Source of the DNA: JAVDCA01 sp963819385
GTDB taxonomy: Bacteria; Pseudomonadota; Alphaproteobacteria; Rhizobiales; Xanthobacteraceae
NCBI GenBank assembly: GCA_963819385.1
Contig: CAWFVV010000003.1
Coordinates: forward strand, 1 to 64,000
DNA length: 64,000 nt
Direction: 5' to 3'
Below are positions 18,495-28,405 of this stretch, in pieces. The position numbers were made by a program, and so were the translations under genes. The notes under the pieces are model-generated. The model was not told the DNA's origin, searched no databases, and saw nothing but the letters and a program-made list of their open reading frames with translations. How positions within the stretch are numbered: position 1 is the stretch's first letter; each line of letters starts with the position of its first letter.

Positions 18495-19130
18495 CTACGG
18501 CTGGCTCCGCCCTTCGCTCATCACGATGCGGATGAGATCGGCGGCGTTGCGCGCGCCGATCTTCTGCATCAGGTGGGCGCGGTGCACCTCGATGGTGCGC
18601 GGGCTGATGCCGAGCTTGCGGCCCGCCTCCTTGTTGGAGGCGCCGTTGACGATCTCGCCGAGCACGTCCTGCTCGCGCCGGCTGAGCGGCTCGCGCCCGG
18701 GAAAATAGAACTTGCGCGCCTCGGGCGTGCCATTTCCGGATTCCTGGCGCGAGCGCGCCTCGATCGCGGCTTCGACCCGTGCGATCACGTCGCCGCCGCG
18801 GAACGGCTTCTCGATGAAGTCGAGCGCGCCGTTCTTGATCGCGTCGACCGCCATCGCGATGTCGCCCTGGCCCGACATCATGAAGATGGGGACGGGATAA
18901 TCCTGCGCGTTGAGCTGCTTGAGGATGTCGAGACCGGATTTGCCCGGGATGTGCACGTCGAGGATGATGCACACCGGGGTGCCGGTGCGCGCACCCGCGA
19001 CCAGCGCGGCGCCGTCCGCAAAGCAGGTGACGCGGTAGCCGGCGCGCGTAAATACCGCCGACAAGGTGGTGCGCACCGCCGGATCATCATCGACGATGTA
19101 GACTTCGCCCGTGTGCATCTCTGCGGCCAT
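18495..19130 (-). CDS. FixJ-family response regulator
   Basis: A 211-aa two-component regulator. The receiver domain (residues 8-125) has the acidic pocket DDD near 14-16, the phosphorylation site in CIILDVHIPGKSG (Asp near 57), and the KPF motif. The LuxR-type helix-turn-helix (about 145-205) has LSRREQDVLGEIVNGASNKE and ISPRTIEVHRAHLMQKIGA. No histidine kinase is present nearby, so it is an orphan in this window. It lies downstream of the VOC gene on the same strand and may regulate either neighbouring operon. Confidence 0.9.
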   Translation of the reverse strand: MAAEMHTGEVYIVDDDPAVRTTLSAVFTRAGYRVTCFADGAALVAGARTGTPVCIILDVHIPGKSGLDILKQLNAQDYPVPIFMMSGQGDIAMAVDAIKNGALDFIEKPFRGGDVIARVEAAIEARSRQESGNGTPEARKFYFPGREPLSRREQDVLGEIVNGASNKEAGRKLGISPRTIEVHRAHLMQKIGARNAADLIRIVMSEGRSQP

Positions 19131-19320
19131 GTCCGGTTCGTCGTCCGCCCCGACCCCGAATGATTACCGCCCGTTGCATGCGGAATAGTTAAGATTGTCG
19201 CCGTCTGCAAGACGGAATTTGCAGCTTGCGGGTGCATGCGGATCAGCGCTTCCGCTCGCGCTGCGTGCAGGGATGCAACCGGGCGTCCGCGTCTCTCGTC
19301 TCCGACGAGGTCTGGCGCGG

Positions 19321-19767
19321 CTATGCGTCGGCCTTGGCGGTCGTCTTTGGCGCCGCGCTGTCCGCATCGAGCGGCGCGCTGCCGAGCCACGGATGATCGG
19401 TGATATCGAACACCACCTTGTCCGGCCCGTGGAATTTCGTCTCGTAGAAGCCCTTCTGATTCTCCGGCCGGCGCGCGAAGCACTCGGCGCCGAGCGCCTC
19501 GAGCTTCTCGATCGCGCTGTCCACGTCGTCGACCAGCACGCCGAAATGATGGATGCCGCGGAAGTCGAGGCCCTGGCCCTGGTCCCAGCCGAAGCGCAGG
19601 ATCGCCATGTTGAGCGTGCCGTCGCTGAGGAAGACGCCGTAGGATTTGCCCGGCGTCGACGACGGCTCGATCCGGCGAACCTCGACGAAATCGAACGCCT
19701 GCTTGTAGAACTCGGCGGTCGCAAACGGGTCCTCCGCCGCGATCGCGATATGCCGAAGCTTTGCCAT
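19321..19767 (-). CDS. VOC-family (glyoxalase/bleomycin-resistance fold) protein
   Basis: A 148-aa metal-dependent VOC protein. The first module begins MAKLRHIAIAAEDP and the second IHHFGVLVDDVDSAIEKLEALG; both start with a potential metal-ligand histidine, and VVFDITDHPW lies near the end. The start at 19767 is 11 bases after the hyuB stop, so it is the last gene of the TTT-hyuA-hyuB-VOC operon. The function could be an epimerase, dioxygenase or lyase step on the hydantoinase product. Confidence 0.82.
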   Translation of the reverse strand: MAKLRHIAIAAEDPFATAEFYKQAFDFVEVRRIEPSSTPGKSYGVFLSDGTLNMAILRFGWDQGQGLDFRGIHHFGVLVDDVDSAIEKLEALGAECFARRPENQKGFYETKFHGPDKVVFDITDHPWLGSAPLDADSAAPKTTAKADA

Positions 19768-19778
19768 GGGTCGATCCT

Positions 19779-21521
19779 CTACTTTTCGGTCCATCCATAA
19801 ATCTGCCGCGCCGCTTGCGGCGTGACGTAGCCCTTCGCGATGTCCTCGCGCAGCGCCACGCGGCTGCGCCGGCGCGGATCGCCGTACCCGCCGCCGCCGC
19901 CGGTGTCGATACGCACGCGATCGCCTGCCTTGAGCTGCACCGCGTCCTTGAGCGCGTGCCGCGTCGTGCCGTCGGCGCGCTCGATCAGTCACATTGCCGG
20001 GCGCCGCATCGCCGCCGCCATGCATGCCCCAGGCCGGGCACAGCGTGCGCTCGAAGCGCGTCGACATGCGGGCTGCCGCCAGCATGAGATAGCGCCGCTG
20101 ACCCCGAGCCCGCCGCGGAATTCGCCGGCGCCGCCTGAAGTCCGCACGCAGCTCGAAGCTCTCGATCATGAACGGATAGCTCGCCTCGTGCACCTCGATC
20201 GGGATCATCCGCGTGTCGCCGTGGCACATGGTGCGGAACGGCCCCGGCCCGTCCTGGCCGGCGAGCGCGCCCCAGCCGCCGAAGCCGCTGTCGTGGCATT
20301 GCCAGAACGTGCCGCTGTCGGGCCGCCGGCCCGCGAAGGCGAGCGTCGCGAACGTGCCGTAGTGGCCGCCCGCCACGCGATCGGGCAGCGCCGGCCCCAG
20401 CGCGCGGATGACGAGGTCGATCAGCGTCGGCAGCGCCGAATTGTACGACGCCCATCGGCGCGGTCGGGCGCGCGCTCACGATCGTGCCCTTCCGGCAGCA
20501 CCAGCTTGAGCGGGCGGAACGTGCCCTCGTTGGCGTCGCCCTCCGGCAGGATCAGGTAGCGGAACGCGAGCCGCGACACCGTCTCGCCGCCGCCATAGCG
20601 GCCGCAGTTCATCGGCGCGTTGACCTCGCGCGGCAGCTCGCTGAGATCGACCGTCATCTCGTCGCCCGCGATCGTCACGGTGATCCGGCACGGCAGCGAG
20701 CCCGGATTGAGACCGTCGTCATCGAGCACCGCCTCGGCCGCATAGGTGCCGTCCGGGATCGCGCGGATGGCCGCGCGCGCCGCGGCCTCGGATTGATTCC
20801 AGATCGTCTGCAGCGCGGCGCGAAACGTGTCGACGCCGTATCGGCCCGCCAGCATCCGCGACCTCGTCGCGCCCCATCAGGCAGCCGCCGATCTGCGAGT
20901 TGATGTCGCCCATCATCTCGACCGGGAAGCGCGTGTTGTGCTCGATCATCCGGTACATCTCGCGCACCGGCTCGCCGCGCGCGCGCAGCTTCACGGTGCG
21001 GAACTGGATGCCTTCCTGGAAGATGTCGGTGGCGAACTTCGAGGTCGAGCCGATGTCGCGGCCGCCGACGTCGATCCAGTGCATCACCACCACCATGAAG
21101 CCGATCAGCGTCGAGCGGCCATCGTCGCCCGCCACATGGATCGGCGTGAACATCGCCATGTTATTGAGATGCTGGCCGATCACGCCGGCGTAGTTGTTGA
21201 TGATGATGTCGCCCTCGTTGAGATCGTCGGCGCCGTAGAGATCGAGCCCGTCCTGGATCGCGGCACGCATCACGTCGGCGACGAACACCGGCATCGCCGG
21301 CCGTGCACTGGCAGATCAGGTCGCCGCGATGCGTCGACGATGCCGACCGCGTAATCCTTGTACTCGTAGATGTAGGGGCTGAACGCCGTGCGCGTGATAT
21401 TGACGTCGACCTCGTCGGCGATCGCGACGAGGCGCCGGCGGATCACCTCGACCGTGACGGGATCGAGCGCCGCCGCGCCGCCAGGCGCGCGGGACGTCAC
21501 CGTGTCAGCGGCTGCAGTCAA
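19779..21521 (-). pseudogene. hyuB: Hydantoinase B / oxoprolinase family subunit (many frameshifts)
   Basis: The gene spans about 580 codons, the normal length of HyuB. It starts at TTG 21521 after AAGGAG and overlaps the end of hyuA by 17 bases. Conserved blocks run in order through several frames: DPVTVEVIRRRLVAIADEVD, MPVFVADVMRAAI, LNEGDIIINN, GRYGGGETVSRLAFRY, GGHYGTFATLAFAG, GGDAAPGNVT and finally RIDTGGGGGYGDPRRR with RQIYGWTEK. At least seven single-base indels separate them (near 21334, 21303, 20866, 20479, 20453, 20153-20093 and 19990), most being one extra base. Nothing is missing from the protein. Either the gene is decaying or the assembly is poor here. Confidence 0.85.
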
Positions 21522-23562
21522 TGTCGATCTCCTTGAGCCGGCCGACCGTGAACGTATCGCGCGGGCCGATCAGCGTGCTCGACCCGTACTCCTCGATCAA
21601 CGCCGGTCCCTGGCCCTTGTAGCCGACCGGCAGCGCGTAGCGGTCGAGGATGGTGGCATCGAGGAAGCGATCCTCTTCGAGATAGAAGATCGGCCGCTGG
21701 CGGGTGCCCGCTGCGGCGGCGTGGCGGTCGCGATCGGCGAGCCGCGCGAGCTCGGGTCGCGCCATGTGCAGCGTCGCGAGCGAATGCAGCACCACAAGCT
21801 GGGCGTCGGCCGCCGCATTGGCGTGGCCATAGCGGCGCAGATACTCCGCGTCGAACTTCGCCCGCAGCGTTGCCGCATCGGCGTCCGCCGGCAGCGCGAT
21901 CTTGAGCGAGTGCTGCTGGCCCTTGTAGCGGATCTCGGCCTCGCGCTCGAACGTGATCGTGCCCTCGCCGAACTCGCGCCGCAGCGCAGCGCCGCCTTCT
22001 GCCTCAAGCTCGGCGTAGATCGCCAATGCCTGGCTCATGCTTGTCCGCGTCGAGCCGGGCCACGATGGGTGCGCGCGGTATCGAGCCGCGGATCGGCGAG
22101 CAGCATGCCCATGGCCGAGAAATTGCCCGGCTCCGGCGGCACGATCACGCGCGGGATCTTCAGCGCCCGCGCCAGCTCGATGCCGTGCAGCGGCCCGCCG
22201 CCGCCGTAGCAGAACAGCGCGAAATCGCGCGGATCGTAGCCGCGCGCGATCGATATCTTCTTGATGATCGACGACATCGTCAGGTTGGCGATCGTCAGCA
22301 CGCCCTTGGCGGCGCGCGTGACCGCGTCGTCGCCCGCATACCCGAGCGGCTCCGCAATGCGATGCATGAGCGCTCGCATCGGCCTTGTCCGGCGCAAGAT
22401 TCATCTCGCCGCCGAGGAAGGTTTCCGGGTCGAGCCGGTGCAGCACGAGCTTGGCGTCGGTGACGGCGGGCTCGATGCCACCGCGATCGTAGCAGGCAGG
22501 CCCGGGCATCGAGCCGGCGCTCTTCGGCCCGACGTTGAGGCGCTTGAGATCGTCGAGCCATGCGATCGAGCCGCCGCCGATGCCGACCTCCAGAATGTCG
22601 ATCACGTTGCCGCGGATCGGGAAGCCCGCGTCCGGCCCGCCGACGTAGTAGATCGACTCGACCGCATAGCGGCCGCGCTCGACCATGGCGCATTTCGCCG
22701 TGGTGCCGCCCATGTCGAAGGCGACCAGGTTGTCGATGCCGAGCGCGCTGCCGAACGATGCGGCGCCGATGCAGCCGCCGACCGGCCCGGACTCGACGAG
22801 CGTGATCGGCTCGCGGCAGCCGCGCTCGGCCGAGATCACGCCGCCATGCGAGCCCATCAGCAGCAGCGAGCCCGTAAAGCCGCCGGCGCGCAGCTCGGCG
22901 TCGAAATCGGCGATGTAGCGGCTGACCTGCGGGCCGACATAGGCATTGGCGGCCGCGGTCGCGGTGCGCTCGAACTCGTGCCACTCGCGCGTCAGCTCCG
23001 AGCCGGTGGTGACGAACACGCCGGGCAGCAGCTTGCGCAGCGCCTCGGCCGCTGCCTGCTCGTGCGCCGGGTTGACGTAGGCGTTGAGGAAGCTGATCGC
23101 CACTGCTTCGATGTTCTCGCCGCGCAGCGTGTCCGCGAGTCCGGCAAGTGCATCGGTCGCGAGCGGCACGCGCGCGTTGCCCGACGCCTCCATGCGCTCT
23201 TCGGCCTCGAAACGCAGCTCGCGCGGGATCAGCGGCGGCTCGCGGCGGAAGCGCAGGTTGAACGGCTGCGTGCGGTTGCCGCGGCCGATCTCGAGAATGT
23301 CGCGGAAGCCTTGGGTGGCGACGAGCGCGGTCTTGGCGCCGGCGCGCTGCAGCAGCGCATTGATGACGAGCGTGGTGCCGTGCTTGACGAAGCTCGCCTC
23401 GCGCGCGTCGAGCCGCGCTTTGCGGATGCAGTCGAAGATGGCGGCGCCGAGATTGCCGTAGGTGGTCGGGCTCTTGGTGAACGCCACCGCGCCGCTCTCG
23501 ACGTCGCACGCGACCAGGTCCGTGAACGTGCCGCCGATATCGACCGCAATGATGTAGGGCAC
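21505..23562 (-). CDS. hyuA: Hydantoinase A / oxoprolinase family subunit
   Basis: ATP-dependent subunit of the hydantoinase/oxoprolinase/acetone-carboxylase family, about 684 aa. GTG start at 23562. The phosphate-binding loop IAVDIGGTFTDLVACD is at residues 4-19, then KHGTTLVINALLQR around 61, and GGTTAKCAMVERG around 280. The open frame is continuous, but from about 22373 to 22041 the encoded sequence is out of register: the expected MHRIAEPLGYAGDD...CYGGGGPLHG segment lies in another frame. Three one-base insertions (near 22373, 22066 and 22041) add up to a full codon and restore the frame. With HyuB it would open a cyclic amide at the cost of ATP. Confidence 0.85.
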   Translation of the reverse strand: MPYIIAVDIGGTFTDLVACDVESGAVAFTKSPTTYGNLGAAIFDCIRKARLDAREASFVKHGTTLVINALLQRAGAKTALVATQGFRDILEIGRGNRTQPFNLRFRREPPLIPRELRFEAEERMEASGNARVPLATDALAGLADTLRGENIEAVAISFLNAYVNPAHEQAAAEALRKLLPGVFVTTGSELTREWHEFERTATAAANAYVGPQVSRYIADFDAELRAGGFTGSLLLMGSHGGVISAERGCREPITLVESGPVGGCIGAASFGSALGIDNLVAFDMGGTTAKCAMVERGRYAVESIYYVGGPDAGFPIRGNVIDILEVGIGGGSIAWLDDLKRLNVGPKSAGSMPGPACYDRGGIEPAVTDAKLVLHRLDPETFLGGEMNLAPDKADASAHASHCGAARVCGRRRGHARRQGRADDRQPDDVVDHQEDIDRARLRSARFRAVLLRRRRAAARHRAGAGAEDPARDRAAGAGQFLGHGHAARRSAARYRAHPSWPGSTRTSMSQALAIYAELEAEGGAALRREFGEGTITFEREAEIRYKGQQHSLKIALPADADAATLRAKFDAEYLRRYGHANAAADAQLVVLHSLATLHMARPELARLADRDRHAAAAGTRQRPIFYLEEDRFLDATILDRYALPVGYKGQGPALIEEYGSSTLIGPRDTFTVGRLKEIDIDCSR

Positions 23563-23596
23563 GCGATGCCGCTCTTAGTTGTCTACCAAATCAAAT

Positions 23597-23725
23597 CCGT
23601 CATCCTGAGGCGCGAGCGAAGCGAGCCTCGAAGGATGATCGGGCGAGGCGCGGCAAACTTGCAAATGGCGCCGCAGCGGCCGTCGCCCTTCGAGGCTCGG
23701 CCTTCGGCCGAGCGCCTCAGGGTGA
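23597..23725. repeat. TCATCCTGAGG-type palindromic repeat
   Basis: GTCATCCTGAGGCGCGAGCG and CGAGCGCCTCAGGGTGAC form the outer arms, with CCTCGAAGGATG and CCTTCGAGGCTCGG inside. It fills the gap between the TTT protein gene and hyuA. Relatives are at 30810 and at 44474, the latter carrying an insertion. Confidence 0.75.
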
Positions 23726-23752
23726 CGGTGATAGACATGAGCGGAGTAGCGC

Positions 23753-24742
23753 TCACCGCCCCTCGGCCCGGATGCCGGCGGACTTGATCACCTCGGCCCA
23801 TTGCGGCGTGTTGTCGTCGAGCATCTTCTTGACCTGCTCGGGCGTGGCGATCTTCGGCTCGACGCCGGCGGCGAGCAGCTTCTGCTGGACGACCTCGGAA
23901 TCGAGCGCCTTCTTGATCTCGCCGTACATCTTGTCGAGCACTTCTTTCGGCGTCCCGGTCGGCGCGAACAGCGCATAGGTCGTCGACGCGTCGTAGTGCC
24001 CGAAACCGGCTTCCTCCACGGTCGGTACGCCCGGCAGGTCGCGCGCGTGCGTATCGCCGGCGACCGCAAGCGCGCGCACCTCGCCCGCCTTGATGTGCTG
24101 CAGCAGCCCGGGGATCGGCACGATCCAGAACGAGACGCGGCCCGCCACGATATCGGTCACGGCCTGCGACATGACGCGATAGGGCACATGCACCGCCTTG
24201 ATGCCGGTGAGCCGGCAAAAAAGCTCGCCGTTGAGGTGGCCGGGCGTGCCGTTGCCGACCGACACGTAGGTCAGCTCGCCGGGCTTCTGCTTGGCAAGCT
24301 CGACCAGGTCCTTGAGCGTTTTGGCCGGCGACGCCGCCGGCACCGCCACGACGGCGCCGGTCGTTCCGACGCCGCCGACCGCGACCAGATCCTTGCGCGG
24401 GTCGTACTTGAGCCCGGGATAGAGCGTGATGTTGGCCGGCAGCGAGCCGGACGGGTCGGCCATGATGAACGTGTAGCCGTCCTGCGGCGCGTGCACCGCG
24501 ATGTCGACCGCGATGGTGCCGCCGGCGCCCGGCCGGTTGTCGACGATCATCTGCTGGCCGGCCTGCTGCCCGACCTTGTCGAACACGATGCGGGTCACGA
24601 TGTCGGTGACGCCCGATGGGCCGAACGGGACGATGATGCGGACCGTACGGGTCGGCCAGTCCGCCGCGCGTGCCTTGAGCGGCAGCAAGGACGCGAGCGC
24701 GCCGAGCAGCGAAACCGAAACAGATCGTCGTGTTGCGTGCAC
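23753..24742 (-). CDS. Tripartite tricarboxylate transporter (Bug/TctC) substrate-binding protein, no. 1
   Basis: A 329-aa periplasmic receptor of the Bug family. After a signal peptide ending near ARAAD come the typical WPTRTVRIIVPFGPSGVTDI, NRPGAGGTIAVDIA with the conserved Asn-Arg-Pro-Gly, and VPYRVMSQAVTDIVAGRV. No TctA or TctB permease is encoded in the window. As first gene of the hyuA-hyuB-VOC transcript, it probably binds the compound attacked by the hydantoinase-type enzyme (inference). Confidence 0.87.
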   Translation of the reverse strand: MHATRRSVSVSLLGALASLLPLKARAADWPTRTVRIIVPFGPSGVTDIVTRIVFDKVGQQAGQQMIVDNRPGAGGTIAVDIAVHAPQDGYTFIMADPSGSLPANITLYPGLKYDPRKDLVAVGGVGTTGAVVAVPAASPAKTLKDLVELAKQKPGELTYVSVGNGTPGHLNGELFCRLTGIKAVHVPYRVMSQAVTDIVAGRVSFWIVPIPGLLQHIKAGEVRALAVAGDTHARDLPGVPTVEEAGFGHYDASTTYALFAPTGTPKEVLDKMYGEIKKALDSEVVQQKLLAAGVEPKIATPEQVKKMLDDNTPQWAEVIKSAGIRAEGR

Positions 24743-24905
24743 TGGCGCCCCCTTTGTGCGGCTTTGCGCGCCAATCTACCGTGGGTCCGCGGGCGATCAA
24801 CCCGCATTCCGACCGCCCTGCCGCGCCAAAATGTCCTGTTATTGCAGCGCCGGCTCCGATAGATTCCGGCCAACCAGAACAACTCTCTTGCGGGAACGCC
24901 GGACG

Positions 24906-25271
24906 ATGAAATCCTACGTCGTAGGACGCCTCGACGAGTTCGAAGAGGGCGGCCGCAAGGTGATCTCGTGCGACGGCACCGAGATCGGCGTGTTCAAGAT
25001 CGACGGCGAGCTGGTCGCCTGGCACAACCAATGCGCCCATCTGCAGGGCCCGGTCTGCCAGGGCCGCATCTACAGCAAGGTGGAGGAGCCGGTCGATGCC
25101 AACGGCCACACCCGCATGCTGCACTACAACGACCAGGAAAAGCACATCGTCTGCCCGTGGCACGGCTGGGAGTTCAGCCTGAAGACCGGCAAGCATCCAT
25201 CCTATTCCAAGGCGCACTTGCGCAAGGCGAAGCTCGAGATCGCCGACGGACAGGTCTATGTCGTCCTCTGA
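24906..25271 (+). CDS. Rieske-type [2Fe-2S] ferredoxin
   Basis: A 121-aa Rieske protein. Cluster ligands are in CAHLQGP and CPWHGWEF (C-x-H ... C-x2-H), about 45 residues apart, a wider gap than the common 16-18. The segment between them carries a DANGHTRMLHYNDQEKHI insertion. It has no signal peptide, so it is cytoplasmic and likely passes electrons to an oxygenase or acts as a stand-alone electron carrier. No oxygenase large subunit is nearby. Its 3' end overlaps the next gene by 14 bases. Confidence 0.85.
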   Translation: MKSYVVGRLDEFEEGGRKVISCDGTEIGVFKIDGELVAWHNQCAHLQGPVCQGRIYSKVEEPVDANGHTRMLHYNDQEKHIVCPWHGWEFSLKTGKHPSYSKAHLRKAKLEIADGQVYVVL

Positions 25272-25602
25272 CGCAGCGCGGCCGAACGATGAGTTCGCCT
25301 GGATTGACCGCTACGCGGCCGATCTGCATGCGGCGGCGCGCACGCTTGCGCGCGACGGCGAGGCCGCGCGGGTGTCCGACGAGGCGGTCGCGCAACTGCT
25401 CACCGCCGCGATCCGCCTCTATTATATGAAGGCCGACGTCGAGGAGCGCACCTTCGCGCCGATCATCCGCGAACAGACCGATCCGCTCACCGCCACCGAG
25501 GTCCTGTCCGCCGTCTCGGAGATCCTGCGCGCGCTCAAGCTTGGGCCGATGGAGCTTGCGTTGTGGTACCGGCGCCGGCCCGACGAACCAATCGACGATT
25601 AG
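25258..25602 (+). CDS. Conserved 114-aa protein coupled to the Rieske gene
   Basis: I do not recognise a named family. The protein is mainly helical by composition, rich in Ala, Arg and Glu, with no signal peptide and no membrane segment. A central SDEAVAQLLTAAIRLYYMKADVEERTFAP stretch and TATEVLSAVSEILRALKLGPMELALWYRR look like two amphipathic helices. The start codon lies 14 bases inside the Rieske gene, so the two are translationally coupled and probably physically linked. It may be an assembly or regulatory partner of the Rieske protein. Confidence 0.65.
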   Translation: MSSSDAARPNDEFAWIDRYAADLHAAARTLARDGEAARVSDEAVAQLLTAAIRLYYMKADVEERTFAPIIREQTDPLTATEVLSAVSEILRALKLGPMELALWYRRRPDEPIDD

Positions 25603-25650
25603 CGCATGATCCCGAAAAGTGGGCACCGGTTTTCGGACGAGATCATGCGC
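25602..25650. repeat. Inverted repeat GCGCATGATC...GATCATGCGC
   Basis: Arms GCGCATGATCCCGAAAA and TTTTCGGACGAGATCATGCGC with GTGGGCACCGG between. It sits between the 114-aa gene and the amidohydrolase and belongs to the family at 18446. Confidence 0.78.
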
Positions 25651-25670
25651 CCTCAAATGGAGGAAAAGCC

Positions 25671-26904
25671 ATGAACGCACCCACGGCGTCCGTTCCGCAC
25701 CTCTTGTCGCCGCAGGAGGTCAGCGTCTTCGCCGACACGCGCGAGATCCTGGCTCATGCCAAGCGCGACGCGCGCCGGCGCAATTTCCAGGACGTGCTGA
25801 TCTGCGACATCGATGCGCATCATGTCGAGACCATCTCGTGGAAGGAGATCATCCGCTTCATCGAGGATCCGGTGGTGCGCGAGCAGGCGATCCACTTCAT
25901 GAACGAGCGCGTCGGCGCGCCGCCCTATGGTCTCAACGGCGACATCGGCCTGCGCTACCAGAGCGTCGGCGGCCGCATCTCGCACCAGGACGGCCAGCGC
26001 GAGACCGTGAGCGAGACCGACGTGCACCGCGACGTGACGCTGACGCGCCGCGCCATGGAGGCGCTCGCCATCGACTACATGGTGGTGTTTCCGACGCCGA
26101 TGCTCTTCCTCGGCATGCATCCGCAGCCCGAGATGGAGGTCTGGCTCGCGCGCGCCTACAACAACTGGCTGATCGAGAACGTGCTCTCGGCCGACGACCG
26201 CATCAAGACGCTCGCCTACATCCCGTTCAACACGCCGGTCGAGGCCGAGCGCTGCGTGCAGGAGTTCGCCGACCGCAAGGGCGTCATCGGCTTCTGCATT
26301 CCGTCGACGCGCTACAAGCCGGTGCATCATAACGACTACATGCGGCTCTATGCGATGATCCAGGAGACCGGCAAGCCGGTCGCATTCCACGCCGGCTATC
26401 ATTGGAGCGATCCTTCGCTCGCGACCGTCAACCGCTTCGTCGGCATGCACGCGCTCGGCTTCGTGTGGTGCAACCTGATCCACATGACCAACTGGATCCT
26501 CAACGGGATTCCGGAGCGCTTTCCGAAGCTGAAATCCATCTGGGTCGAGAGCGGGCTCGCCTGGGTGCCGTTCCTGATGCAGCGGCTCGACGACCAGTAC
26601 CTCATGCGCATGTCCGAGGCGCCGCAGCTCAAGCGGCTGCCGAGCGAGTACATGCGCGAGCATTGCTGGTACACGACGCAGCCGATGGAGATCACCAACC
26701 AGAAGGCGCTGCAATGCACGCTGGACATGATCAACGCCGAGACCCAGCTTCTGTTCGCGTCCGACTGGCCGCATTTCGACTTCGACCTGCCGTCGACGAT
26801 TTAGGATCTGCCGTTCCTCGAGCGAGCAGACCAAGCGCAACATCCTCGGCCTCAACGCCGCCCGCATCTTCGGCCTCGATCCGACGCCAAGAAAGAAGCT
26901 GTGA
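25671..26904 (+). pseudogene. Amidohydrolase-family protein with premature stop and frameshift at the 3' end
   Basis: TIM-barrel amidohydrolase-2 protein. The frame from ATG 25671 (after GGAGGAAAAG) gives 377 aa, ending in a TAG at 26802-26804. Metal-ligand motifs are CDIDAHHVET at about residue 47, AFHAGYHW around 243 and SDWPHFDFD near the end. Beyond the TAG, reading through it and dropping one extra G near 26820 gives DLPFLSEQTKRNILGLNAAR-type sequence ending at 26904, the usual C-terminal helix. So the intact protein would have about 410 aa. The TAG reads like a mutated TAC/TAT. Loss of the last helix may or may not destroy activity. Confidence 0.82.
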
Positions 26905-26927
26905 TGGCACAGCGCCCGCGCTCCCTC

Positions 26928-27052
26928 TCCCCGCGTGCGGGGAGAGGGTCGGGGTGAGGGGGCGTCTTCGCGAGTCTTTACCAACGATGTGCCTTGCTGA
27001 GATTCAGCGCCCCTCACCCCAACCCTCTCCCCGTAAGAACGGGGAGAGGGGG
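26928..27052. repeat. RIME-like palindromic repeat, copy 3
   Basis: CTCTCCCCGCGTGCGGGGAGAG and CTCTCCCCGTAAGAACGGGGAGAG hairpins flank the usual GGTCGGGGTGAGGGG centre. It is nearly identical to the copy at 57458-57594, including the central ACGATGTGCC, so the two are recent duplicates. Confidence 0.82.
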
Positions 27053-27087
27053 TGCAGGCGCGGCGCGAAGATGACCTGGGCTGCCGC

Positions 27088-28300
27088 ATGACCCTCGGCC
27101 CACCGCTCCTCGCCGGCTTGCGCGTGCTCGACATGACGCAGGTCCTGTCCGGCCCGTTCGGCGCGCAGATCCTCGCCGACCTCGGCGCCGACGTGATCAA
27201 GCTCGAGCCGCCGCACGGCGACCTTGCGCGCACCATGCAGCCGCATTTCATCGGCGACGACAGCGTCTATTTCATCTCGCTCAACCGCAACAAGCGAAGC
27301 CTCGCGGTCGATCTCAAGACGCCCGAAGGCGTCGACCTGGTGCGCCGCCTCATCGCGCGCTGCGACGTGGTGGTCGAGAACAACCGGCCGGGCGTGCTCG
27401 ATCGCCTCGGCCTCAAGGCGGCGGACATCCGCCGCGACAACCCGCGGCTCATCTGGTGCGCGATCTCGGGTTTCGGCCAGGACGGTCCGTATCGCGACAA
27501 GCCCGCCTACGACATGATCGTGCAGGCGCTCTCCGGCGGCATGAGCCTCACGGGCGAGCCGGGCGGCCGGCCGGTGCGCGCCGGCATTCCGATCGGCGAC
27601 ATCGCGGCCGGCATGTATGCGGCGATCGCCATCCTGGCGGCGCTCAACCGCCGCCACGTGACGGGGCAGGGCGAGACCATCGACATCTCGATGCTCGACT
27701 GCCAGGCCGCGATGCTCACCTATCAGGCCGCGTACTTCCTGCATTCCGGCCAGGGGCCGGGCCGCCAGGGCAGCGGGCACGACTCGATCCCGGTCTATCG
27801 CGCCTTCACGGGCGGCGACGGCCAGGATTTCGTGATCTGCGCCCTGACGGAGGCCAACTGGCAGGCGCTTTGTCGCGTGCTCGGCGACCCGGCGCTCCCG
27901 GCAGATTCCCGCTTCGCCACCGCGCGCGACCGCTATCACAACCGCCTGCCGCTATGGGCGCACCTCGAGGAGAGCCTTCAAGGCGCGCCCCGCCGCCGAC
28001 TGGGTGGCGCGGCTCGCCGCGCAAAGCGTCCCGGTCGCGGTGGTCAACACGATCGAGCAGGTCGTCGCCGATCCGCAGATCGGTCACCGCGGCATGGTTA
28101 CGGATCTCGCGGCGCCGGATGGCCGTCATGCGCGCGTGATGGGCAGCCCAATCGCACTCGCTGATGCGCCGCGCGCCGAGATGCGCTTCCCGCCGCGCCT
28201 CGGCGAGGATACAGCCGAGGTGCTGCGCGAGGTGCTCGGGTTGTCGGCGGATGAGGTTGATGATTTGGAGCGTAAGCGCGTGGTCAGGCAAAGCTCGTAG
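27088..28300 (+). pseudogene. CaiB/BaiF family (class III) CoA-transferase (frameshifted)
   Basis: CoA-transferase that moves CoA between carboxylic acids. The start is ATG 27088 (MTLGPPLLAGLRVLDM); upstream codons belong to a repeat. Conserved features are GPFGAQILADLGADVIKLEPP near residue 20, NRNKRSLAVDLKTPEG around 70, ENNRPGVLDRLGL around 100, and QALSGGMSLTGEPG. The catalytic aspartate is expected in YDMIVQALSG. One extra G near 27974 (GAGGAGA-G-CCTTC) puts the last 110 residues, from ARPAADWVARLAA on, in another frame; the repaired protein has about 403 aa, the family norm. The stop lies inside a palindromic repeat. Confidence 0.85.
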
Positions 28301-28405
28301 GGTGGGCAACCGCGCGTGCTCATGCGTATCCGCGTGGGCAAAATCGCGTACGCGCGGTTGCCCACGCGGATGCGCATGCGAAGCGCGATTTTGCCCACCC
28401 TACGG
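28296..28405. repeat. CGTAGGGTGGGCAA palindromic repeat
   Basis: Outer arms CGTAGGGTGGGCAACCGCGCG and GCGATTTTGCCCACCCTACG with an inner pair GGGCAAAATCGCGT and ACGCGCGGTTGCCCAC. It overlaps the stop codon of the CoA-transferase gene and reaches the end of the molybdenum-subunit gene, so it may end transcription from both sides. Confidence 0.8.
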
